NCBI GenBank assembly: GCA_934167735.1
Contig: CAKPLV010000030.1
Coordinates: 1 to 8,297 of the forward strand
Length of the DNA stretch: 8,297 bases
Origin: an uncultured Clostridia bacterium
Lineage (GTDB): Bacteria; Bacillota; Clostridia; TANB77; CAG-508
Reading direction: 5' to 3'
Under the pieces are notes generated by a model. It had not been told where the DNA came from and did not search any database. It saw nothing but the letters and a program-made list of their open reading frames with translations. Both the position numbers and the translations under genes were made by a program. This document shows positions 1 through 7,226 of this stretch, in pieces. How positions within the stretch are numbered: position 1 is the first letter of the stretch; each line of letters starts with the position of its first letter.

Positions 1-2822
1 GAACTATCTACCATTGTTATTTTAGTATTTGCAGGTAATACACAACTTGAAATCAAGCAATGTTTGTATCCGACCATTCCAGTTGTACTATCAGCCTCAT
101 AATAGTAATCTGGGTCTGTTGAATAATTTCCTAAATATAATGAATAATAAGTTGATAGTGAACTCTTACTTGTTATATTAGTATTAGTTGTGGGGAACAT
201 ACTATATTTTTTACCAGGTGTAATTGCACCTTCGTAGTAATCTGTTGCTAATTTTATTGTATTATTTGTTGATAATGTTAATACAATATATACATTTCTT
301 ATTATCATTTCTTCATCAATATTATCTTTTTTGTATTTTGCTTGAAGTTTAATTGTTACAGTTCCTAAATTTTCGGTTTTACTTATATTTTTTGAACTTG
401 CCATATATAAGCTGAAGTTTGGTGTGTTGTTTGAGTTTTCACTCAAATACTGTGTTGTGCCATTATATGTTCCTGTATCTTTTTTATTTTCATCTGTATA
501 AAAGTTTGTTGTACCTTTTGTTTGCCATCCAGTATTTCCAGCAGTCATTGTTAATGAAAATCTGCTATTTGCTTTATCTGGATCCATTTCTATGTTTGGA
601 ATATCACTTTGATTTGTTAATGTTACACCTTCTTTTAAGTCTGATGTATCAAATCCAACTACTTCTAAGATCATATTTGGATTATTCAATCCTGTTAATT
701 CCAATACATGTGTTGATGTTGTTGCATATTTTGTTGCAATTAATTCTATATTATCATAATAAATGTCATCAGAAGTTTTTCCTACTATCCATTGATAGAA
801 TGCACCTTTTTCTGGTGTTGGTGTAATATATTTTGTATTTATTACTCCTCCTTCATTATAATTTGTATAAAATCCATCAACTGTTATGTCATGTGTATCA
901 TAATGTTTTCCTTGTACATATGAATTTCTTGCAAAATCTTCAATATCATCTGGTATTGTATCTCCATGCTTATACCCTGCTCCATATATTCCTGTTGTTC
1001 TATTTATTGTACCTTTATAAATACCTACATATGTCATACCCTTTACTTCACCATGAGCTCCGTCTTCTGTTCTAAGTATCATATTTTTTCCCTGTGATAG
1101 ATATATTCTGTTATCAACATTTTGACTTGTTATTCCATCATTTCCAATTGTTACTGTTGCCTTGTTGTCTGAAGCATCAACACTTGTGAATTTTTCAACT
1201 ATATTTACACCACTTGCCAAATATAGTGTAGTATTATTTTTTACTATTAAATTATTTATTCTGTTGAATGTATAAATAGCTGTTGCAAGCTCATTAGTTC
1301 TATCTGTTGTTCCTGTTAAATACATTCCGCATTTATTTAATACTACTTGTGTAGCTCTTTGGATGGAAATGTTTTCTTTTAGATTAGTTGCCGTTCCATA
1401 ATTCGATACATTTACATATCCTTTTCCTGAAATTTTGGCAGCATTTCCTGATCCAAATATACTTCCCTTTATTGCAAATGTATATGTTCCATTGTCATAT
1501 CCATCTGCATTTATATCTATATTTACATCACCTGTTACACTCTCAAATGTAAAGTCGTAATTTTCAGAACCAGCAGAGTTTGATTTTCCACCACCAAATA
1601 CAGTTCCTGAAATTAATATACTTCCTTTTATAAGTGATGTGTCATTTACAGCTGTACTTCCTACTTTCACTTGTGTTTGTCCATTTACAACAGATGTATT
1701 TGCAGCCCCATAAACATCTCCATTTATAATTCCACCTGTTATTAAAACCTGTACTAATGAGTCTTTTGATTGTGATCCATTTGCAGCAGCATTTCCTCCT
1801 CCAAATAAATCACCAGCAATTTGTGTTGTTCCTTCTACTTTTATAATACTATTTCCTAGAACAATTGCAGCAGCACCATTTCCTCCACCATATGCACTTC
1901 CTGTAATATTTGCATTTGAAAGTTTTACATTTGTATTTCCAGTGGTTTGAGCCTCATTTCCTCCACCATATACATTTGTTACTGAAGAATTTACAATTAC
2001 TTCTGTGTCTATTGTATTTCCACCAGCATTATTTCCTCCATATACATTTTCTACTATTCCTGAATTTATATTTACATATGATTTTGTTACTGTTCCTTGT
2101 TGATTTGATCCTCCATATATATTGCTTGTATTACTTCCCGCTAATGTTATTGATGAATTTGTTACATTTGCTGCATTTCCTCCACCAAATCCATTTGTTA
2201 CTGTTCCACCTGTTAAACTAACATTACTTGCTGTTGTTGTAGCTTGATATCCACCACCATATACATTTTCAACAGTTCCTCCTGTTACTGAAACATTTGA
2301 AGTGTTTGTTACACCACCAATGTCATTTCCACCAAATACATTTGTAGCTGTACCTGATTGTATGTATACATGACTTGCTGTTACCGTTCCTGATGAATCT
2401 GATCCACCAAATATATTTTTCGCATATCCTCCTTGTAAGTATATTGCTCTTGTTGTATCTGTTGTTCCACTTGATTGTAAATCAGCTGCCATTCCCCCAT
2501 TAAATGCATATTCTACATCTGCATTTTGAAGTAAATTTACATATACTCCTTTTGTTGCAGTTGTTATACTAGCTTTGTTTCCTCCACCATATACACCTAA
2601 CAATGTTGATTTATATTTTTGTCCTATATTTACAGTAATTGTTCCTGATGTTGTACCATTTATATCATTTCCACCAAATACCCTACATTCTGGTAATTCA
2701 CTTCCATTTACTTCTAATGTTGCGTTTCCTGCTATTGTTGCAGCAGTATTGGTATTTCCTTTTCCACCAGCAAACACATATCCAACAATATTAGCCTTTG
2801 CTGAAGTATCTCCTGCTGTTGC
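1..2822 (-). pseudogene. In-frame continuation of the giant beta-helix surface protein beyond the TGA; partial, runs off the left edge
   Basis: The codon after the TGA begins 940 uninterrupted sense codons in the same frame. They continue the same protein: 'VFAGGKGN', 'RVFGGND', 'GVYGGGNK', 'NIFGGSD', 'NVYGGGN', 'DLFGGGN', 'VFGGGKSN', 'IFGSGNAA'. The Gly-rich helix ends near base 1400 (about residue 1680 of the read-through protein). Beta-rich, less repetitive domains follow, including 'GIYGAGYKHGD' and 'GFYTNYNEGG' (about 1000-850), 'GAFYQWIVGK' (about 815-785) and an immunoglobulin-like stretch 'LGTVTIKLQAKYKK' (about 370-325). The last visible part has 'ITPGKKY' and a close Cys pair in 'HCLISSC'. 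The stop codon and any cell-wall anchor lie outside the window. No ATG with a ribosome binding site lies just after the TGA, so independent translation looks unlikely. If the TGA is an assembly or sequencing error, this and the upstream part are one intact CDS of at least 2,149 codons. Confidence 0.8.
1902..2417 (-). repeat. Seven tandem 24-25-residue beta-helix rungs
   Basis: Seven consecutive coding repeats of 25, 25, 24, 24, 25, 24 and 25 residues fill 516 bp with no gap. Each opens with N-[VIG]-[YF]-G-G followed by G/S/N and N/D/Y, then runs through a Thr/Ser/Asn-rich strand such as 'TASNVSLTGGTVT'. The rung starts are NIFGGSD, NVFGGND, NVYGGGY, NGFGGGN, NIYGGSN, NVYGGNN and NVYGGGN. The period fits one coil of a right-handed parallel beta-helix per repeat (inference). 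At DNA level the Gly-Gly core recurs as near-identical plus-strand blocks such as CCTCCACCATA at 1960-1970, with variants at 1882, 2581 and 3262. These could support slippage or recombination. Looser, longer-period rungs flank this array on both sides, from about 3700 to about 1400. Confidence 0.85.
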
Positions 2823-5800
2823 TCATTCTGCACCTTTTGTAATATCATTTATAGTTACAGTTACATTTGAATTCATTTTTCCTAATGAGCTTCCACCATA
2901 ACAGCTTCCATAGATGTTTATATCATTATCTGGTCTTATTGTTACTGTTGCATTACCTGATACAGTTGTACTTGAACCATATCCTCCACCAAATAATACT
3001 GGATCATCTGTAGTGTTTCCTTCAACTCCAAGTGTTCCTCCTGTTACAGTTACAGTTGTTGTTGTTGATATTGTTCCAGATGTATTTGAGCCTCCATAAA
3101 CAGCTCCTTTTACTTGTCCACCTTTTACATTTACTTGTGTTGAACCATATATACTACTAGTATTTGAACCTCCATAAACATTTCTGTCTATTGTTCCACC
3201 AAGTATTTCAATTATTGCAGTTGCAGATGTAGATCTTGTCGAACCAACAATTCCATAGTTTCCTCCACCATATACACTATTTAATATGTGTGCATTATCT
3301 GCAATTATTATGTGTGTATTATCAACTTGTCCTGCTGAAGAAGCACCACTCTGACCATTTCCTGCTCCTAGTATACATCCAGCTTCTACATAATATAATT
3401 TTCCATTATTATCATTTGATGTATCATCATCTGTTATATATCCAACCAGTGTTTCATCACCAATTTGAGCATTTCCACCAACATATACCAATGTATTACA
3501 ATTTGATATTTGTCCTTCAGTTGATGTAGTATATCCATTAGAGCCTCCACTTACGCTGTATCTAACTTTTCCTCCTGTTATTTGAAGTATTCTTGATCCA
3601 TAAGTTGTAGATTGACCTGCACCACCAACAATATTATATATCTCTCCACCTTTAACATACAATTTTGTCAAAACAGCTGTACTATTACTAGCAACTTTTA
3701 ATCCGCAGTTAATATTATAAATAACACCACCTTCAACGACCATATATCTGTCACTTATATCTTTTGTATAATTGCTAGTTCCTGTTCCATATCCTCCCAT
3801 ATATATTCCAGATGTATAAGCATCACCATATCCATCATTTGCAGCATCAACCCCAAATACGCCACTTTTCACATTAATTAAATATGCTTTATCTCTTATA
3901 TTTGATTTACCATTTATACCTCCTCCAGCATTTACAGTATTTCTAAAATAAGAACTCAATTTATTATTATCATTTAAAGCTCTATCAATATCACTTCCTA
4001 GAGTCCAATAAACCGTTCCGTAATAACTTGATGTTGTTCCATATACATTCCATCCAAGTAAAGAAGAATATTTTCCAGATTCTATAACTAACTTATATGC
4101 ATTATTCGAATTACTTGAACTTCCAACTGTAGTTCCACTTGAAAATCCTCCAATTACAGAACCAGCAACAGCTGCATTATATGTTGTATCTGCTAGTTTC
4201 ATTCCTCTACCAATTCTAAAATTATTTGCTCTTCCATAAAATATTGGATAATTTGAACTAATTGATGTTCCTTGGCTACTACATGCATTCTTATATCCTG
4301 TTGCATTTACATTTACATATTCAAGTTGCATATCTGCATATAAGTTTATATCTTGATAATTATTTTGTGTTAAATCCATAATAGCACTATCTCTATAATC
4401 TGTATGATCATATAAACTTGTTATTGTTACTGCAACATTTTTATTTGATGTATAATTAGTGTTATTGTTAATATAAGCATCTTTTGTGTTAGTTAATTCT
4501 CCTTCTCTTATATTTTCCATAGTATATGTTAGTAAATTAAATTTAGTTGCATCTGCCTCTCTTGTTGCAATTCCCCAGCTATCACCTTGATAACACAAAT
4601 AATATGTATCTCTTCTATTTGATATATAAAAAATCCCATTTCTATATGACCAAACCTGTGAACTTGTCGACATACTAAGATAATAACTCCACCAAGAAGA
4701 TGTCATACCTAAATAATTCCCTGTTAAACTATTTTTTAATGTATATCCATTTCCACTTTTATTTATGATCCATTGCATTCCAGCTGATGGTTCCTCTGTA
4801 GAAGGCAATGTTGTATTAATTATATTATTTTCTTTTACTCCAATTGCATTACTTCCAGCATAATTTCCCTCTGCAAGTATATATTTTTCCCCTGATATTA
4901 AATTATTTGTATGATATGCAACATCTCCATAAACTTTTTTGGTTCCAGTAATACCCCTTGTGTAATTAGGGCTTGAATCAATATTTCCTGTAAGTACTAT
5001 AATATTGTTTTCTCTATCACTTCTGTTACTACTATTGTTATATAAATAGTTAAATGCTGCTCCCCAAGACCCAAATGGTTCATCTGTTGTTAATCCACTA
5101 TTTAAATTATCATTTCCTGTATCTGGATTTAAATATACAACTTTTGCTTCTGTCCAATTTGTATAAACATTAATTGTTATATTGTTTGAACCTGTTAATG
5201 TTATTGTTTGAGTATTTGTCTTAGAATCTTTTGTTATTGTTCCATCAGTTGATCTCCAACCACCAAATCCATATCCTGTTGGTCTATCATTAAATGGATT
5301 ATCTACTAATTCTATTGATATGTTTCCATTAATAATAGGTACAGTCTTTTTATATGTAATTACATTATATCTTTCTGTTAATGAAACATATCCTATTTTT
5401 TCTGGATCTATTTCATCATTTGCATATGCATGATAATTTAATGTTATGTTTGCAAATGATGTATATGTATTTTTATTTGTACCTGTTGCATCATCTGTGT
5501 AATTTTGTCCCATCCAATAATACTTGTCTGAATCTGCATCATCAATTGTTAAGACAGATTCTGCCATTCCATCAATTGCAAGAGCTGTTGCTTCTGCATC
5601 TTCTAGTCCAAATATTGAAAAACTTTTTGTTGTATTATCTTCAATTTTTTCAATTTGATTATCTTCTTTTATATGCCATACATTTACATCTTTATCTTTT
5701 AATGAATCTTTTTCTATATTTATATTTACACTTTGATCTATTTGATATGGTTCATATTCTTTTCCATCTGATTGTATTTTTATATCATAAGCTACTGCTA

Positions 5801-6449
5801 AGATTACAGGTTTTGTTGTCTTTTTTCTAATTTGACTTTGTACTGATTTTAAGTCAACATCTGTAATTTTTAATTCTGAATTTTCTGGCATATATCCTGA
5901 AGCAGTTATTGTTGTATCATTTTTTTGTTCTGTTAGTAATTTATTGTAATAAGCTATTCCATTAACTTCTTTTGTATCATAATGTGCAATAATTGTTAAT
6001 TTTTTTTCTCTTATTTCACTAGTTGTTAAATAAATTTTGCTTTCTGGTAAAACATCATTTGGGCCAATCTCATCTATTGTTGTTTTATCAGTTTCTTTTT
6101 TTGTTTCAGTTTTTACAGTATTTTCTGTATCTACAGTATTTTGTGTACTAGTTTCTGCTGTATAGTATGAATATTTAACTACTTTTTTGTTATCTAAGTA
6201 TTGAGGTAATTTTATATAAAATGTATCTCCATTACTTCCTTCTGTTGTGTTTACATCAAGACTTGCACTTTTAGTCATATCAAGTGCATTTTTTATTTCA
6301 ACATTTATTTCTATGATATCTTTTGCCTTTGAAAAATTTGCAGTATAATATGTTACTACAGCTATTACTGAAAATATTAAAAGAAATGCTGTATTTATTA
6401 ATTTCTTTTTTAAGATTTTTACTTTGCTTTTAGCCAAGTTTTTTCTCAT
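2823..6449 (-). CDS. Giant secreted beta-helix surface protein (adhesin-like), N-terminal 1208 residues up to an in-frame TGA
   Basis: This is probably a cell-surface adhesin or matrix protein; no enzymatic motif is visible. Residues 1-16 are Lys-rich, 17-36 are hydrophobic, and a possible signal peptidase site follows S-K-A (40-42). Residues about 170-285 form a beta-sandwich stalk with 'YDIKI...G..YEPY' and 'VWHI..DNQIEKI...SFSIFG', a pattern common in Firmicute surface proteins. Residues about 335-433 resemble an InlB-type repeat ('GYGFGGW', then 'NVYTNW'). Residues 438-470 ('NPDTGNDNLNSG...PFGSWGAAF') match the entry motif of right-handed beta-helix proteins. Residues about 515-642 are a Trp/Tyr-rich insert. 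From about 760 onward Gly-rich rungs ('NVYGGSN', 'AVYGGSN', 'VLFGGGYG') repeat. The start is set by AGGAGG five bases upstream of ATG. It lies nine bases after the preceding gene, so the two are probably co-transcribed and translationally coupled. The frame ends at TGA 2823-2825, but homologous rungs continue in the same frame beyond it, so this is an interrupted gene rather than a natural C-terminus. Surface location is well supported; ligand and function are unknown. Confidence 0.85.
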   Translation of the reverse strand: MRKNLAKSKVKILKKKLINTAFLLIFSVIAVVTYYTANFSKAKDIIEINVEIKNALDMTKSASLDVNTTEGSNGDTFYIKLPQYLDNKKVVKYSYYTAETSTQNTVDTENTVKTETKKETDKTTIDEIGPNDVLPESKIYLTTSEIREKKLTIIAHYDTKEVNGIAYYNKLLTEQKNDTTITASGYMPENSELKITDVDLKSVQSQIRKKTTKPVILAVAYDIKIQSDGKEYEPYQIDQSVNINIEKDSLKDKDVNVWHIKEDNQIEKIEDNTTKSFSIFGLEDAEATALAIDGMAESVLTIDDADSDKYYWMGQNYTDDATGTNKNTYTSFANITLNYHAYANDEIDPEKIGYVSLTERYNVITYKKTVPIINGNISIELVDNPFNDRPTGYGFGGWRSTDGTITKDSKTNTQTITLTGSNNITINVYTNWTEAKVVYLNPDTGNDNLNSGLTTDEPFGSWGAAFNYLYNNSSNRSDRENNIIVLTGNIDSSPNYTRGITGTKKVYGDVAYHTNNLISGEKYILAEGNYAGSNAIGVKENNIINTTLPSTEEPSAGMQWIINKSGNGYTLKNSLTGNYLGMTSSWWSYYLSMSTSSQVWSYRNGIFYISNRRDTYYLCYQGDSWGIATREADATKFNLLTYTMENIREGELTNTKDAYINNNTNYTSNKNVAVTITSLYDHTDYRDSAIMDLTQNNYQDINLYADMQLEYVNVNATGYKNACSSQGTSISSNYPIFYGRANNFRIGRGMKLADTTYNAAVAGSVIGGFSSGTTVGSSSNSNNAYKLVIESGKYSSLLGWNVYGTTSSYYGTVYWTLGSDIDRALNDNNKLSSYFRNTVNAGGGINGKSNIRDKAYLINVKSGVFGVDAANDGYGDAYTSGIYMGGYGTGTSNYTKDISDRYMVVEGGVIYNINCGLKVASNSTAVLTKLYVKGGEIYNIVGGAGQSTTYGSRILQITGGKVRYSVSGGSNGYTTSTEGQISNCNTLVYVGGNAQIGDETLVGYITDDDTSNDNNGKLYYVEAGCILGAGNGQSGASSAGQVDNTHIIIADNAHILNSVYGGGNYGIVGSTRSTSATAIIEILGGTIDRNVYGGSNTSSIYGSTQVNVKGGQVKGAVYGGSNTSGTISTTTTVTVTGGTLGVEGNTTDDPVLFGGGYGSSTTVSGNATVTIRPDNDINIYGSCYGGSSLGKMNSNVTVTINDITKGAE
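4524..4907 (-). other. Trp/Tyr-rich domain inserted near the start of the beta-helix
   Basis: Residues about 515-642 of the giant protein differ in composition from the surrounding Gly/Thr/Asn-rich rungs. They open with 'NLISGEKYILAEGNYAGSNA' and carry 'MQWIINKSGNGYTLKNS', 'TGNYLGM', 'SSWWSYYLSM', 'GIFYIS' and 'DTYYLCYQGDSWG'. The order 'get/hold - W.i...g.gY.l.n..tG.YLg - W....g.fyi' looks like a beta-trefoil, ricin-B-like carbohydrate-binding fold or a related all-beta module. The assignment rests on pattern only. The domain interrupts a run that begins with the beta-helix entry motif (residues 438-470) and resumes with strand-rich text after residue 645, as expected for a loop-inserted binding domain. 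Exposed Trp and Tyr would suit sugar binding (inference). Confidence 0.5.
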
Positions 6450-6454
6450 TTTTT

Positions 6455-6460
6455 CCTCCT
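6455..6460 (-). promoter_or_regulatory. Ribosome binding site of the giant surface gene, overlapping the upstream stop codon
   Basis: AGGAGG on the minus strand is separated by AAAAA from the ATG at 6447-6449. It overlaps the TAG stop (6459-6461) of the membrane-protein gene, so ribosomes finishing that gene stop on the next start site. This supports translational coupling and fixes the start of the giant gene. Confidence 0.85.
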
Positions 6461-6989
6461 ACTCAATAACTTCTTTACGTATTTCAACTTTTTTTGTTTC
6501 TCTTAAGTCTGCATTTACAACCATATTTAATCTTGTTTGCTGATTTGTATTTATATTTTGAACAGATATATAAGTTTGTTCTAGTATATTTCCATTTTCA
6601 TCAACAAAATTTATTGGAATATTTTCTTCTGCTTTTGACATTCCTAAATTTTTTATATCAAAATTAACAAGTGTTAATTTTGTTTCTTCTATATAACTTA
6701 GTGTTACTTTTACTATTTTTAAATTATTATATAATTCTTCTGGCAATTCTATTTCTCTTATTGTATCACTAGGTTTTACTGTATTATCTTCTTTTACTGT
6801 TGTATTCATTTCTTCTTTTATAACATTTTTTTGCTCTTCAATGCTAAAATCTTTAACATGAGGCTTTTCTTCATCTTTTTTTATGAATTTTGTTGCCACA
6901 AAAACAAGAATTGTTATAAAAGTTACTTCTAGGACTAAATTTCTAATTCGTCTTTTGTAATTTCTCGTTCTATGTCTCAAACGCCCCAT
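6459..6989 (-). CDS. Small membrane-anchored protein with extracellular FxLYD-like beta domain
   Basis: The protein has 176 residues. Its N-terminus is short and Arg-rich ('MGRLRHRTRNYKRRIR'). One hydrophobic helix follows at about residues 17-36 ('NLVLEVTFITILVFVATKF'), so the positive-inside rule puts the remainder outside the cell. A charged linker covers about 37-95. A C-terminal beta domain (about 96-176) holds 'VTLSYIEETKLTLVNFDIKN', 'INFVDENGNIL' and 'LRETKKVEI', the layout of FxLYD-type domains (strand, 'v.v.N', 'f.D.nGnvl', closing strand). I chose ATG 6987-6989 because GGAGG sits five bases upstream, matching the spacing at the next gene. The longer frame from 7034 would start upstream of the predicted transcription start. 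It lies directly before the giant surface gene, so it may help assemble, display or anchor that protein; this is inference. Family level is moderately sure, function unknown. Confidence 0.78.
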   Translation of the reverse strand: MGRLRHRTRNYKRRIRNLVLEVTFITILVFVATKFIKKDEEKPHVKDFSIEEQKNVIKEEMNTTVKEDNTVKPSDTIREIELPEELYNNLKIVKVTLSYIEETKLTLVNFDIKNLGMSKAEENIPINFVDENGNILEQTYISVQNINTNQQTRLNMVVNADLRETKKVEIRKEVIE

Positions 6990-6994
6990 TTTTT

Positions 6995-6999
6995 CCTCC
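6995..6999 (-). promoter_or_regulatory. Ribosome binding site that decides the start of the small membrane protein
   Basis: GGAGG followed by AAAAA and ATG (6987-6989). The arrangement is the same as at the downstream gene. The earlier in-frame ATG at 7032-7034 has no comparable site, so the shorter product is preferred. Confidence 0.8.
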
Positions 7000-7035
7000 A
7001 TTCTCATTTTTTGACAAAACTCTACATCTGCCAAA

Positions 7036-7064
7036 AGTATAGCATATTTATATCTTTTTTTCTA
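7036..7064 (-). promoter_or_regulatory. Extended -10 promoter for the leftward surface-protein unit
   Basis: On the minus strand, TGCTATACT gives an extended -10 (TATACT at 7036-7041, TG at 7043-7044). A weak -35 TAGAAA (7059-7064, four of six matches) lies 17 bp upstream. Transcription would begin near 7029, leaving a leader of about 40 bases before ATG 6989. The ATG at 7034 would lie outside the transcript. Assigned by pattern only. Confidence 0.6.
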
Positions 7065-7084
7065 CATTTTTTTCGTCTTTTAAT

Positions 7085-7123
7085 GTTACATTTTTGTTAC
7101 AATTATATTACAAATAAATTACA
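7085..7123. repeat. Four (G/A)TTACA direct repeats at exact 11-bp spacing; candidate operator
   Basis: GTTACA at 7085-7090 and 7096-7101, and ATTACA at 7107-7112 and 7118-7123, begin exactly 11 bp apart. All four copies therefore face the same side of the helix. The first two extend to TGTTACA. The array lies between the two divergent -35 boxes, about 56-94 bp upstream of the predicted leftward start and about 76-115 bp upstream of the rightward one. This is the usual place for activator sites or a cooperative repressor array. The regulator is unknown. Confidence 0.55.
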
Positions 7124-7163
7124 GAAATAATTGCAATTTTTTTATTTTTTTTTGTCATTTTTA

Positions 7164-7192
7164 TTGGAAAAAAATATTTTATATGATATAAT
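7164..7192 (+). promoter_or_regulatory. Extended -10 promoter for the rightward gene
   Basis: TATAAT at 7187-7192 is a perfect -10, preceded by TGA to form an extended -10 (TG at 7184-7185). TTGGAA at 7164-7169 is a four-of-six -35 with a 17-bp spacer. A T-rich tract at about 7137-7153 just upstream could act as an UP element. Transcription would start near 7199, giving a leader of about 27 bases. Confidence 0.7.
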
Positions 7193-7212
7193 TTGTGATG
7201 AATTATGTTTTT

Positions 7213-7219
7213 AGAGAGG
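7213..7219 (+). promoter_or_regulatory. Ribosome binding site of the rightward gene
   Basis: AGAGAGG lies seven bases before ATG 7227-7229. It is weaker than the AGGAGG sites of the leftward genes but well spaced, and it supports this start. Confidence 0.7.
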
Positions 7220-7226
7220 TAAAATT

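Noticed and set aside
419..1075. Plus-strand open frames of 135 and 80 residues
   Set aside because: They are antisense shadows of the surface gene: Leu/His/Tyr-rich low-complexity products with no ribosome binding sites.
2823..2825. Recoded TGA (Trp or Gly genetic code) or selenocysteine
   Set aside because: TGG encodes Trp throughout and Gly is always GGN. This is the only in-frame TGA in about 2,680 codons across the genes here, so a reassigned code is unlikely. No selenocysteine-type hairpin or redox context was seen, though I could not fold the RNA.
1910..3529. Plus-strand open frames at 1910-2221, 2575-2901, 2914-3099 and 3236-3529
   Set aside because: They lie opposite the Gly-rich rungs. 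Their composition (runs of Pro, Leu and His) is the complement of GGA/GGT and AAT/ACA codons, not real protein.
1902..3700. CRISPR-like array
   Set aside because: The repeats are degenerate, codon-phased and part of an open reading frame. There are no unique spacers of constant length.
5381..5830. Plus-strand open frame of 149 residues
   Set aside because: Antisense to the well-supported stalk domain of the surface protein; Leu/His/Tyr-rich and without a ribosome binding site.
7136..7155. Intrinsic terminator from the T-rich tract
   Set aside because: No GC-rich stem precedes it; the only inverted repeat is a 10-bp AT-rich palindrome. It sits upstream of a promoter and fits an UP element better.
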